IMG/VR virus record: IMGVR_UViG_3300048589_001057
Coordinates: 1-64,000 of that record
Length of the DNA stretch: 64,000 nucleotides
Strand: one strand, 5' to 3'
Source of the DNA: a virus
Position 1 is the stretch's first letter, and every line of letters begins with the position of its first letter. The translations under genes were made by a program, and so were the position numbers. Below, piece after piece: positions 42,031 to 50,796 of the stretch. The notes beneath the pieces are model-generated. The model was not told the origin of the DNA. It made no database searches and was given only the letters and a program-made list of their open reading frames with translations.

Positions 42031-42987
42031 ATGACTATAAAAGACAACCTACTAAACTACTTCATCAATCGCTGGGGTATGTATGAATATACTCGGGGTT
42101 GGCTAAAAGGCGACTGTCCCTATTGTGGTAGAGAGGATAAATTTGGGGTACATATTGGACAAAATCGGTCACATTGTTTTGTATGTGATGGTGGGGAAAG
42201 GCCCCTAAAGGTTGTGGCTAGGATTGAGAAAGTCAATATCAAGGAGGCTTTAAAGTTAATCGGTACTTTCGAGGGGCTTAAGTTTAAGGAAAGCGAAGTA
42301 GTTGAGTACGAGAAGAAGCCTGTTATCCTACCCGAGGGTTTTGTACCCTTAAATTTAGGTCAAGGGCAATTGGGTAAATCCGCTAGAGCCTACATAGTTA
42401 ATAAAAGGAAGCTAGACCCCCAAGTATTAGCCAGTAAGGGTTTTGGTTATTGCGAATCAGGGCCTCTATTTGGGTATATTATTATGCCCTACTATATCCG
42501 GGGAGTTTTAGTATATTATCAAACTCGTAACTTCATGGGTACTGGCCCTAAATTTAATAATCCTAAGATAGAGGATTTTGGGATAGGCAAAAGCTCCCTG
42601 ATATATAACCAGGATAGCTTATGGGTGTATAAAAGTACTCATATAGTGGAGTCCATATTCAATGCCGAAACTATCGGAGATAATGCCATAGCTATAGCTG
42701 GGAAATCCCTATCTAATATCCAGTGGTCTACCATAGTTTCCTCACCAGTGGAACGTATCACCATTGCACTAGATCCAGATGCCTTTTATACTAAGGCTTT
42801 ACCCCTGGCTTTCAGTTTAATCCCCCATAAACAAGTAAAATTACTTAGACTACCAAATAATCAAGATGTTAATTCAATAGGAAGAACTAGCACTATGCAA
42901 TTGAAACGCAGGGCAGCCTATTTAAGCTATGCAGAACTATTAAAAATCAAACATAATTATGAAAGAGAAGCCTACTATGAAACGTGA
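42031..42987 (+). CDS. DnaG/T7-gp4-type DNA primase
   Basis: The 318-residue protein starts with a zinc-binding domain: DCPYCGREDKFGVHI then SHCFVCDGG (Cys-x2-Cys ... His/Cys-x2-Cys). This fits the CHC2 zinc finger of primases that reads template trinucleotides. A Toprim-like core follows around residues 195-265: THIVESIFNAETIGDNAIAI (the Glu strand) and VERITIALDPDAF (D-x-D type). It makes RNA primers for the helicase-driven fork. The start abuts the helicase stop, and the end overlaps the next gene by 29 bases. Confidence 0.85.
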   Translation: MTIKDNLLNYFINRWGMYEYTRGWLKGDCPYCGREDKFGVHIGQNRSHCFVCDGGERPLKVVARIEKVNIKEALKLIGTFEGLKFKESEVVEYEKKPVILPEGFVPLNLGQGQLGKSARAYIVNKRKLDPQVLASKGFGYCESGPLFGYIIMPYYIRGVLVYYQTRNFMGTGPKFNNPKIEDFGIGKSSLIYNQDSLWVYKSTHIVESIFNAETIGDNAIAIAGKSLSNIQWSTIVSSPVERITIALDPDAFYTKALPLAFSLIPHKQVKLLRLPNNQDVNSIGRTSTMQLKRRAAYLSYAELLKIKHNYEREAYYET

Positions 42988-43759
42988 TCCAAGCATACAC
43001 ATAAAGCTGTCGGATTTCGAAGATATCCTTCTTAAGGTTTTACCATTCACTTTGCCTAAAGATATTCCAGGTATTGCTCGAGCAATCCTTAAATTGTCCA
43101 GGCCTCATGCTGTCAATACCCGTATGATTTCAGTAACCACTGAACGCCTGGAAAAGAAAGTAAATAAAATCCTTACTTCAACAACTAAGGATGCCGATCT
43201 TATGGCTAGAATGATTTATGCTGCAAGGATTAGGGCTAAGCATAGGGGGGTACAACAAATTAAACCCTCCACCCGTGATTGGGGGATGGTTAAAGAGATT
43301 GCCAATTTAGCCAATGCCTTTTGTATGGATTTCAACATGGGGAAAAAAGAGGGGTACTTACGGTACATAGAGTTAGCCGCCCAGAAAATGAAAAGCTTTA
43401 ACATATCCCGTATATCAAGTATGCACGAATCTATATGTAGGACTCATGAGGCTCTATTCGAGATTGCCAAGGACCCCTACCCGGAGTTTACTGAACAGGT
43501 ACATCAATACTACAGAGTGAAGGTTGCCAAGAAAACTGGTATCATTAATAACTTTAGGGGAGAGCCAGATAAATATGTGTTCTTCGTAAGGGCCTCAGCC
43601 CTAATCAAACAACTAACCGTACCAATCATACATTTCATTGATGCCCAATTCGAGGCAATGGAATACCGAAATTCAATGCCAGAACCAGCTCAGCTAATTG
43701 GGCAGAAGGCCAAAGAGAGATTAAACAAATATCTCTATGAGAGGAGTATCAGAATATGA
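42959..43759 (+). CDS. Hypothetical replication-cluster protein (266 aa)
   Basis: The mostly helical, basic protein has no catalytic motif I recognise. It has a KLSRPHAVNTRMISVTTERL segment near residues 46-65 and repeated helical segments rich in Met and Arg. It lies between primase and the UvsW-like helicase and overlaps both (29 and 4 bases), so it belongs to the replication operon; a helicase loader or primosome factor is possible. A start at the internal Met7 (42977) would shorten the overlap with primase. Confidence 0.55.
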   Translation: MKEKPTMKRDPSIHIKLSDFEDILLKVLPFTLPKDIPGIARAILKLSRPHAVNTRMISVTTERLEKKVNKILTSTTKDADLMARMIYAARIRAKHRGVQQIKPSTRDWGMVKEIANLANAFCMDFNMGKKEGYLRYIELAAQKMKSFNISRISSMHESICRTHEALFEIAKDPYPEFTEQVHQYYRVKVAKKTGIINNFRGEPDKYVFFVRASALIKQLTVPIIHFIDAQFEAMEYRNSMPEPAQLIGQKAKERLNKYLYERSIRI

Positions 43760-45195
43760 TAACAATAGAATTAACTAATATTTCAATGTTCCTTTCAGGC
43801 CCTCTAAGGGTAATGAATCCCCTATATGAGGCTTTCAAATACAGGCATCCACAGGCTTTTTACCTTAAGAAAGCTATGAAAGGTAGGTATTGGGATGGGT
43901 ATGTGGAACAAATTAAACCCTCTGGTAATGCCCAGGCTGGATTACTACCTAAAGTAATTGAATATCTGGTGGATAAGAGTATACCTTATCAAATAGAGGA
44001 TAACCGAAAACCCGTAGAGCTTCAAGCTATACCAAGGCATATTCAAAAAAATTTATTAAGGCCATATCAACTGGAGGCCATAAAAGCTGTAGTTAATAAT
44101 TATGTAGGGGGAGTTTACTATCCCCGAGGCATAATCAGTGCAGCTACTAATGCTGGTAAAACTCTGATGATGGCTGGAATATTTTTGGCCTATGAAAAAG
44201 CTAAAGGCCTGATACTTCTAAGTGATAGCCATCTTTACAACCAGTTTTTGGTGGATATGCCCAAGATATTTGGGAATAAGTGGGGATATTGCCGGGGTAA
44301 AGAAATTAAATTTGGTAACATCACTGTAGCTATGGCTCAAACCCTAGTAAGACATTTACCCCAATATAAAAAAGAGCTATTTGGATTGGATGTTTTACTA
44401 GTGGATGAATGTGATTTATCTACCAGTAAGACCTATACCAAGATAATCAAGTACATTCCTAATGCCCAAGTAAGGGTGGGGTTATCCGGTACAGTGTTTA
44501 TCCGAAACCTTGCTAAGGATCGCGTAAAGAATAATACAATCATAGGCCTTTATGGCCAAGAGCTTTTCAGAATTAAAAACATAGAACTTATGGAACAGGG
44601 TTATTCAACTCCAATTGTTATTAAAATCAACCAGGGTAATTCCAGGATGGTAAGGACTAATGACTATGATGAGGAATACAAAAAGGGTATTTCTACAAAC
44701 ATAGATAGAGCAAGGGTGGCTGTAGATAGGACTAAGTTTTACTTATCCCGGGGAGTCTACCCTATACTCATAGTTTGTAAACTACATGAACATGTAGAAT
44801 TGGTTGCTGACTTATTTCAGAGGCATTTTGGGACAAAGTACAAAGTGGCTTATGTACATAATGATGTCAAAAACAAAACCCAAGTTATCGAGGAATTTAG
44901 GGTGGGAGAAATAGATATCCTAGTGTCCTCCTTATTAATAAAAAGGGGGCAGAACTTACCCCTTATCCAAGCTATCATTAATTTAGCTGGGGGGGAAGGC
45001 CCAGAGGGTCCTCTCCAGGTAATAGGTAGGGGAACTCGTACTGATGAAAGTAAGTCCAAGTTTTATTATGAGGATTTCTATGATGCTGGTCAATATCTTG
45101 AACGTCACAGTAAACGCAGGATTTCTTATTATAAAAATGAGGGCTTTAAAGTTCTCCTACTGGGTACGCTTAAAAAGCGGCCTAGAAAAAAGTAA
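43756..45195 (+). CDS. UvsW-like SF2 helicase
   Basis: The 479-residue protein has the superfamily 2 motifs. The Q-like LRPYQLEAIKAVV comes first, then the P-loop ISAATNAGKTLMM (about residues 131-143), the motif Ia region LLSDSHLYNQF, DEAD-box equivalent VDECDLS, motif III LSGTVF, and C-terminal motifs ILVSSLLIKRGQNLP and QVIGRGTRTD. T4 UvsW, of the same layout, branch-migrates and reverses stalled forks and clears R-loops, allowing origin-to-recombination switching. A small N-terminal domain (1-80) precedes the core. Confidence 0.85.
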   Translation: MITIELTNISMFLSGPLRVMNPLYEAFKYRHPQAFYLKKAMKGRYWDGYVEQIKPSGNAQAGLLPKVIEYLVDKSIPYQIEDNRKPVELQAIPRHIQKNLLRPYQLEAIKAVVNNYVGGVYYPRGIISAATNAGKTLMMAGIFLAYEKAKGLILLSDSHLYNQFLVDMPKIFGNKWGYCRGKEIKFGNITVAMAQTLVRHLPQYKKELFGLDVLLVDECDLSTSKTYTKIIKYIPNAQVRVGLSGTVFIRNLAKDRVKNNTIIGLYGQELFRIKNIELMEQGYSTPIVIKINQGNSRMVRTNDYDEEYKKGISTNIDRARVAVDRTKFYLSRGVYPILIVCKLHEHVELVADLFQRHFGTKYKVAYVHNDVKNKTQVIEEFRVGEIDILVSSLLIKRGQNLPLIQAIINLAGGEGPEGPLQVIGRGTRTDESKSKFYYEDFYDAGQYLERHSKRRISYYKNEGFKVLLLGTLKKRPRKK

Positions 45196-45206
45196 TTACT
45201 TCAAAA

Positions 45207-45221
45207 ACTATTAATAATAAA
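45207..45221 (+). promoter_or_regulatory. Leader motif ACTATTAATAATAAA
   Basis: Exact copy of the 15-mer, six bases before the ATG at 45228 in the 32-base gap after the helicase gene. Confidence 0.55.
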
Positions 45222-45227
45222 TCCACT

Positions 45228-45608
45228 ATGGAAAATATCAAACGAGAATCCCGTGATTCTAAAATATCTCCAGAGGCTTACTTAAAACCCTTTGATGTTA
45301 CTAAATTTGGGGGAGAAGAGGATCCCTGTTTTGGGAAAGAATATGATTTAACTGCGCCAGAATGTGGGATATGTGGGGATATTGAGGCTTGCTCAATAGC
45401 ATTTATGCATAATACAACCCGGGTACGTACTCAACTTGAAGCTGAGAATAAGTACAAAGACTTAGAAGAGGCTGATATGATAAGGAAAAAACGTATAAGG
45501 GATTTCGTTAAATCCAAGAGAATGAAAGGGTGGGGTGATACCAGAATCATCACTGTCCTAAAAAGAAGATATTCACTAACCCGGGCAGCTGCCCATAATT
45601 TTTTGTAA
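45228..45608 (+). CDS. Cysteine-rich hypothetical protein (126 aa)
   Basis: The 126-residue protein has a cysteine-rich centre (CFGKEYDLTAPECGICGDIE, then ACSIAF), suggesting a metal site formed by four cysteines at about residues 39-63. The C-terminal part (residues 95-126, MKGWGDTRIITVLKRRYSLT) looks like a helix-turn-helix. Zinc-stabilised DNA-binding protein is a fair reading. It opens a gene group with its own leader motif and lies two bases before the all-alpha NTPase gene. Specific function unknown. Confidence 0.5.
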   Translation: MENIKRESRDSKISPEAYLKPFDVTKFGGEEDPCFGKEYDLTAPECGICGDIEACSIAFMHNTTRVRTQLEAENKYKDLEEADMIRKKRIRDFVKSKRMKGWGDTRIITVLKRRYSLTRAAAHNFL

Positions 45609-45610
45609 AC

Positions 45611-46399
45611 ATGGATATACGAGATGTACTTCCAGTGGAAGAAGCCCCAAAGGATTCAACCATTGAAACCATTTTTAATAAGCAAGAGGAGTTGTTATCG
45701 GCCTATCTGAATATTGAAAAGCTGGAGCCTTGGCCATATGACTTAAACTCACCTAGCCACCAGATAATTCTTAAAGATTTTATAGCTAGAGTGGTGGAGG
45801 AATTGGGGGAAGGCTATGAATCATACGAGGCTTTGGTGAATCTACATATCAATGGGCAATCAGAAAATTCCAATATGATTCCCCTGTTATTTAACTTCAG
45901 TGAGGAGTTAGCAGATGCCTTGCATTTTTTGATTGAAACTTTTATCGTTTGTGGTATAACTATAAACGATATAAGGGAATACATAATCAACCAGGCTTTC
46001 CCCAACCTAGTTAACTCCCATAATACCTATAAGCTACTGGCTGGATCGAGTTATCTCATAAAGGTTAGTCATCCTGGAATAATGCATAATCTAGGAGATC
46101 CTATTGTTGATTCCATTCTAGGGGGGAAATGGGTTGATAAATCTCAACTAAGGGAATTAGCTATACTTTCATGGGAAGTAACTTATAAGTTGCAGTTAGC
46201 CAGGAACTCTCTCAAAAATAAACCCTGGAAACAATCCCACATGGGAAGCGATAAACCCAGATTTACTAGGTACCTAATTGAATCCCTGAAGGCTTTTATT
46301 GTACTAACTAGAGCCATGGGGATTACCGAGGATGGGCTATTCCAACTTTACTCGGCCAAAAACCAAATAAACCAATTCCGCATAAGGAGTAAGTATTAA
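45611..46399 (+). CDS. MazG/dUTPase-type all-alpha NTP pyrophosphatase
   Basis: The 262-residue helical protein has paired acidic motifs typical of the all-alpha NTP-PPase superfamily: ARVVEELGEGYESYE (E-E-x-x-E) near residue 60 and FSEELADALHFLIE (E-x-x-D) near residue 97. Members include MazG, dimeric dUTPase and T4 gp56 dCTPase-dUTPase. They hydrolyse NTPs to NMPs and pyrophosphate. With TS-like, dCMP deaminase and kinase-like genes nearby, it probably removes dCTP or dUTP from the pool. The large insert before the C-terminus is typical of phage versions. Confidence 0.7.
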   Translation: MDIRDVLPVEEAPKDSTIETIFNKQEELLSAYLNIEKLEPWPYDLNSPSHQIILKDFIARVVEELGEGYESYEALVNLHINGQSENSNMIPLLFNFSEELADALHFLIETFIVCGITINDIREYIINQAFPNLVNSHNTYKLLAGSSYLIKVSHPGIMHNLGDPIVDSILGGKWVDKSQLRELAILSWEVTYKLQLARNSLKNKPWKQSHMGSDKPRFTRYLIESLKAFIVLTRAMGITEDGLFQLYSAKNQINQFRIRSKY

Positions 46400-46400
46400 T

Positions 46401-47177
46401 ATGGAAACCTTCAAGATTCTAGAATTCGCTACTTCCCAGGAAGCCTGGGAAGGTATTAATGAGTACTTCTTATTGTCCCCAGAGGATATAATCAAACGCA
46501 ATGGTACAAGCAGTAGTAGCCTACTTATTGCATATGATACCATAGTGAAGATTCGAAAACTCCGGGTGGACCCAGAATTTGACTTCAGTAGAACCTTCAA
46601 CTACAGGAAGCAAAAATGGAATACCTTAGTGAGTAATTACGTGGACTTAAATCTACTGGATTTGGTAAAGACTGAGGTACAGAAGAGGGAAGCAAAGCGG
46701 GATTCCAATTACAATATCTCCTTCCTATTTGATAACACCCATATATCCGGTAAGGGTTGTCTACTAAGTATAACTTTTTCAAGAAGGAACTATGCTGACC
46801 AGCCTACCATGATAGTTTCCATGAGGTCATCAGAAATAGTTAAGAGGCTTAATTTTGATTTTCTCTTAGTACAAAGGATAGCTGAATACGTATATGGTAC
46901 AAGAACCCATGTAGGAGCTAACTTCTACATACCAAATATGTATACAATACCTGAGGTGTCCGCTATGTATCACAAACACCGGGATTTAAAAATTCTATTC
47001 GAAGGGGTAGGAAAATTAACCCCCTTCCAATCAAGGACTTTAGCTACCATTGATAAGTTCAGGGATATTGATATTGAAAAGATATCCTATAAGATACATC
47101 AAAGAGCGGCAAAAGTATTACAAGGCCATGGGGAAGGTAAACCTTTATTGGCCAGGGATTTACAATTAACCAAGTAG
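46401..47177 (+). CDS. Thymidylate-synthase-fold protein, first copy, with Asp at the Asn177 position
   Basis: The central region aligns with the catalytic core of thymidylate synthase. DNTHISGKGCLLSITF supplies Cys120 at the nucleophile position. MRSSEIVKRLNFDF aligns with the phosphate-binding and base-recognition segment QRS-x-D-x-x-L-G-x-P-F-N, with Arg142 matching Arg166 and Asp153 matching Asn177 of the E. coli enzyme. The dUMP-selecting Asn is therefore Asp, as in dCMP hydroxymethylases. The TS Pro before the Cys is missing, and the rest is divergent. It may be catalytic or a partner subunit of the second copy, which begins 25 bases downstream. Confidence 0.55.
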   Translation: METFKILEFATSQEAWEGINEYFLLSPEDIIKRNGTSSSSLLIAYDTIVKIRKLRVDPEFDFSRTFNYRKQKWNTLVSNYVDLNLLDLVKTEVQKREAKRDSNYNISFLFDNTHISGKGCLLSITFSRRNYADQPTMIVSMRSSEIVKRLNFDFLLVQRIAEYVYGTRTHVGANFYIPNMYTIPEVSAMYHKHRDLKILFEGVGKLTPFQSRTLATIDKFRDIDIEKISYKIHQRAAKVLQGHGEGKPLLARDLQLTK

Positions 47178-47192
47178 ACTATTAATAATAAA
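47178..47192 (+). promoter_or_regulatory. Leader motif ACTATTAATAATAAA
   Basis: Exact copy of the 15-mer. It starts on the base after the upstream stop and lies ten bases before the ATG at 47203. Confidence 0.55.
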
Positions 47193-47202
47193 CACCCATA
47201 AA

Positions 47203-47916
47203 ATGAGAACATACCAAAATTGCTACGAACTGATCTCTGAAATTGCCAGGGAGGTTCTAGAGATGGGAATAAGGGTTCATCCAAACTCCATGCAAAATAA
47301 AGTGGTTAAGGGAGATGACAACTATTCTACTCTAGAAATCACCAATTACTCCTATTGCCTATTGAGTTTAGATAAAGTAGAATCCCTATTTACTAGTGAC
47401 CCAAGATCAAAAGATTGGGTACTGGCTGAGTTCTTAGAAAGGATCAATTCCAGGGAGGTAAACCCAGGAGATGCCTATAAAATCCGAGAAGATGTCTGGT
47501 CACAATTCTTGGTGGATGGTAAGTTTGATTACTCCTATTCAGAAAGGATGAACTTCAACAATAACCTAAATAGGTTGTTAGTGGAGGCATCCAACAACAT
47601 AGACTCCAGGCAATTAATACTGCCTATATTCCATGCTACGGATGTGGAAAACATTGGGGGATATAAGCGAGTACCATGTTCCATTTACTACCAATTCTTA
47701 ATTCGAAATGGCCAAGTGGATATAGTATATGCCCAGCGTAGTGCAGATGTATTTACTCACTTTGGCAACGATGTGTTCCTAGCTTGGAGGTTAATGGTCT
47801 ACTTTGCTACTCAATTAAAGCTAAAGCCTGGCTACCTATATCATAATATTGGCTCCCTGCACGTTTACAACAAAGACACCGAAAACTTAAGGAAATGCCT
47901 GAAAGAAAGGTTATAA
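47203..47916 (+). CDS. Putative dCMP hydroxymethylase (thymidylate-synthase family)
   Basis: From residue 155 the protein aligns without gaps to E. coli thymidylate synthase from its catalytic cysteine onward. RVPCS places Cys159 as nucleophile. YAQRSADVFTHFGND gives Arg179 and Asp182, and SLHVYNKD gives His220 and Tyr222, the ribose-binding pair. Asn177 of the E. coli enzyme, which selects uracil, corresponds to Asp190 here. Asp at this site is the known feature of T4 gp42 dCMP hydroxymethylase. The product would be 5-hydroxymethyl-dCMP. At 237 residues it is a little short. It overlaps the next gene by 22 bases. Confidence 0.7.
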   Translation: MRTYQNCYELISEIAREVLEMGIRVHPNSMQNKVVKGDDNYSTLEITNYSYCLLSLDKVESLFTSDPRSKDWVLAEFLERINSREVNPGDAYKIREDVWSQFLVDGKFDYSYSERMNFNNNLNRLLVEASNNIDSRQLILPIFHATDVENIGGYKRVPCSIYYQFLIRNGQVDIVYAQRSADVFTHFGNDVFLAWRLMVYFATQLKLKPGYLYHNIGSLHVYNKDTENLRKCLKERL

Positions 47917-48230
47917 AAAATGAGGTGGCTATCCAAGAGGCTTATATTGAGGCTTTTGGTAAAAACCATATATTGCTGAAGCTAGCTGAGGAGGCAAGTG
48001 AGCTTACCCAAATTTGCCTAAAGCTAGTTGATAAAGATAACTTGAACTTACCTATATCCCCAGATTTAATTGGACATTTCTGGGAGGAGATGGCTCATTT
48101 AAAGCTATTCTGGGATATGGGTAAGAAAGTTATAAACCATGAGTATTTACTTCAGGATCACAGTACAGAGAGATTAAACAGGTTACAGGTAAAGTTAACA
48201 GAAAGGAAAAACCAACATGAAACATTCTAG
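47895..48230 (+). CDS. MazG-like NTP pyrophosphohydrolase (111 aa)
   Basis: The short helical protein contains LKLAEEASELTQICLKL (E-E-x-x-E) at about residues 28-44 and FWEEMAHLKLFWDMG (E-E-x-x-x) at about 66-80, the two metal-binding motifs of MazG-type enzymes. Length is close to the single-domain family norm. It is the second such enzyme in the cluster and overlaps both the TS-like gene and the deaminase gene. It may be dCTPase/dUTPase or a housecleaning enzyme. Confidence 0.7.
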   Translation: MPERKVIKNEVAIQEAYIEAFGKNHILLKLAEEASELTQICLKLVDKDNLNLPISPDLIGHFWEEMAHLKLFWDMGKKVINHEYLLQDHSTERLNRLQVKLTERKNQHETF

Positions 48231-48681
48231 CTTAAATAGGATAAATCGAATTACCCTTTATCTCGAAACAGCCCGTCTCAATTCCAGACGGGCTACTTGT
48301 TTACGGGGTCAAGTAGGGGCTGTATTAGTAAGGGACAAACGGATTATAGCTTCTGGTTACAATGGGCCAGCTAAAGGGCAGGACCATTGTAATAGTACCA
48401 CTTGTGACTTATCTAAGCCATGTACTCACGCTATTCATGCAGAGGCTAATCTTATTGCCTATTGTGCAAAGCAGGGGATCGCTACAGATAAAGCTATCTT
48501 GATAGTCACAACTTGCCCATGCCAAAAATGCTCGGAAATCATTATCCAATCTGGTATAAACCGGATAGTTTATGATGGGGAATATAGAAATGAAGATGGG
48601 CTATCACTATTACTTCAGGCTAAAATTACAATAGTTAAGTACGAACCCAATATACATTTCCCAGATGATTTCTTCATATAA
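48217..48681 (+). CDS. dCMP deaminase
   Basis: The 154-residue protein has the zinc-dependent deaminase signatures AIHAEANLIAYCA (His-Ala-Glu) and TTCPCQKCSEIII (P-C-x-x-C), plus RATCLRGQVGAVLVRDKRII and SGYNGPAKG typical of dCMP deaminases. An extra Cys/His cluster (DHCNSTTCDLSKPCTH) gives the second zinc site of the phage/T4 Cd group. It converts dCMP to dUMP for thymidylate synthesis. The start overlaps the MazG gene by 14 bases, and the end overlaps the polymerase by 17. Confidence 0.9.
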   Translation: MKHSSLNRINRITLYLETARLNSRRATCLRGQVGAVLVRDKRIIASGYNGPAKGQDHCNSTTCDLSKPCTHAIHAEANLIAYCAKQGIATDKAILIVTTCPCQKCSEIIIQSGINRIVYDGEYRNEDGLSLLLQAKITIVKYEPNIHFPDDFFI

Positions 48682-50776
48682 AATATGCTTAATTCTAGAG
48701 GATATCTATGAGTTAATTGGGTATATCTACCAAACTGGCTATGCCTGTATAGATTTTGAAACATCCTCATTGGAATATTATGAAGAATCTGAATACCCAA
48801 CTATACTTGGTATATCATTTCAACCGGGTTCTGGGTGGATAATTCCTCTGGGTCATTATGAATCTCCATGGAGGGATACTTACCCTGAAATCATAAGGCT
48901 TTTAAAGCCAGTACTGGAAGACCCTAATATAGTCAAGATAGCATGGAATGCTAAATATGAATACAAATGGCTATTGCGATATGGGATTGAGCCTATGGGT
49001 AGGTTCTTCGATGCTATGCTATTAAAATACCTTCTTAAAGAGGATAGGCCCCATGACCTTAAGAGTATGGTAGATACCTACTTACCGGACTTCGGGGGTT
49101 ATGCTCTGAAGGGTAGTAACCGGGGTAACTTTGATTGGCGGAAAGTTCCCCTAAAGGAATTAAGTAAGTACTGTGCTTTAGATACAGATAACACATTGAG
49201 GTTATTCTTATTCTTAGAACCTAAAGTAATTGACCTGGGATTTTACTCCTTATTTAGGAACCTATTTTCCATGTTGGTTAGGGTTTTGGGTAAATGTGAG
49301 CACTTTGGTATGAAGGTAGATAAGAAATACCTATCAACTTTGGTCGCCAAGTATTCCAACCTCATCCAAGATAATGAATTGGCCTTACGTAACTCTAAAA
49401 AGGTAAAAAGGTATGAAAGGAAGAGATTAAAGAGCATAAAAGAAAAACTCATTGAGGAATTGGAAGAAGAGATTGAGGAATTGGAATCTAGGGGAGCTAG
49501 CCAACTTCAAATATCCAACAGGGTATCCAAGATCACCGCTATTAGAAGTGGGGGTAAAACCACCAAAAATATAGAAAAGCTTTTAGCCCCCATTAATTTT
49601 GGCAGCCCTAAACAAATGGCCGAGTTCTTATATGAAAGCCCATATGGGTTGGAATTACCCATATTAGATTACACTGACTCTGGGGCACCCTCTTCTGCTG
49701 AAGAAACTTTATTAAAACTTAAAGAACAGGATTCCTCCGGATTCATAGATAGATTATTAAAATCCCGGGAATTGGAAAAACTTAATTCCACCTACATCAC
49801 AGGTATATGGGAAAAACTATCATCTTCAGACCGGATTCATAGTTCTTATAAAATCAATGGTACTGTTACAGGTAGGTTAAGTTCAACCTCCCCTAACATG
49901 CAAAATGTTCCCCGGGTAACTACTAATCCAGATATTAAACCCATGTTTACAGCTCCCTCTGGGTATGCTTTGGTGGAATTAGATTATTCTCAAGCAGAGT
50001 TAAGAATCGTAGCAGAGCTGGCTAAAGAAAAACAAATGATTGAATGGTTCCAACAGGGCCATAATATTCACGTAGCTGTAGCAGCTAAAGTAGCTGGTGT
50101 TCCCTATGAAACAGCTTACCCCATAACCAAGGATGAAAATCACCCGGAACATAAAGAGTGGACTAAACGTAAAAAGAGAGCAAAGACGATTAACTTTGGA
50201 ATCCTATATGAGCAAGGCCCATCTAAGTTGGCTGTTACTCTTAAGTGTACTAAAGAAGAGGCAGCTAAGTTTAAGCAAGAGTGGCTAGAAACTTTCCCAG
50301 CTATAAGTAAATGGATTAACCGCCAACATAAACTAGCCCGTAAACATGGGTTCGTATATAATATGTGGGGTTTTAAAAGACGTCTACCAGAAATCTATTC
50401 CAGCAATAAGGGTAAACAAATGGAAGCTGAACGCCAATCAGTTAATGCCCCTATTCAGGGTGCCGCTTCATTCTTCACCCTATTCAGCGCCATCGTAATT
50501 GAAGAGATGAGACTTACGGGACAAATACCATTGGACTTCCCAATGGTATACACTGTACATGACTCTCTGGGTTTTTATGTTAGGCTGGATAAAATCCATG
50601 AATTTGCCAAGATAGCTGTACCAGTTATGGCAAACCCCCAAACTCAGGAGTTCTTTGGGTTCCAGATGAAATACGTTCCTATGAAAGCTTCCATGGAACT
50701 GGGTTTAAACTGGGGATCCTATCACGATTATTCACCAACTGAAGATTACACAAAATGGGCTTTAATAAACACTTAA
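48665..50776 (+). CDS. Family A DNA polymerase with 3'-5' exonuclease
   Basis: The 703-residue protein has an N-terminal proofreading domain: Exo I ACIDFETSSLE, Exo II AWNAKYEYKWL, Exo III YCALDTDNTL. The polymerase domain has motif A VELDYSQAELR, motif B RKKRAKTINFGILYEQG (O helix with Arg, Lys and the FG pair) and motif C TVHDSLGF (His-Asp). It lacks the 5'-3' nuclease domain, which is instead encoded by the gene at 54848. This is the replicative polymerase of the phage. A charged coiled insert lies around 215-295. Confidence 0.95.
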   Translation: MISSYKICLILEDIYELIGYIYQTGYACIDFETSSLEYYEESEYPTILGISFQPGSGWIIPLGHYESPWRDTYPEIIRLLKPVLEDPNIVKIAWNAKYEYKWLLRYGIEPMGRFFDAMLLKYLLKEDRPHDLKSMVDTYLPDFGGYALKGSNRGNFDWRKVPLKELSKYCALDTDNTLRLFLFLEPKVIDLGFYSLFRNLFSMLVRVLGKCEHFGMKVDKKYLSTLVAKYSNLIQDNELALRNSKKVKRYERKRLKSIKEKLIEELEEEIEELESRGASQLQISNRVSKITAIRSGGKTTKNIEKLLAPINFGSPKQMAEFLYESPYGLELPILDYTDSGAPSSAEETLLKLKEQDSSGFIDRLLKSRELEKLNSTYITGIWEKLSSSDRIHSSYKINGTVTGRLSSTSPNMQNVPRVTTNPDIKPMFTAPSGYALVELDYSQAELRIVAELAKEKQMIEWFQQGHNIHVAVAAKVAGVPYETAYPITKDENHPEHKEWTKRKKRAKTINFGILYEQGPSKLAVTLKCTKEEAAKFKQEWLETFPAISKWINRQHKLARKHGFVYNMWGFKRRLPEIYSSNKGKQMEAERQSVNAPIQGAASFFTLFSAIVIEEMRLTGQIPLDFPMVYTVHDSLGFYVRLDKIHEFAKIAVPVMANPQTQEFFGFQMKYVPMKASMELGLNWGSYHDYSPTEDYTKWALINT

Positions 50777-50796
50777 TCCTTAAATCATCTGAACCT

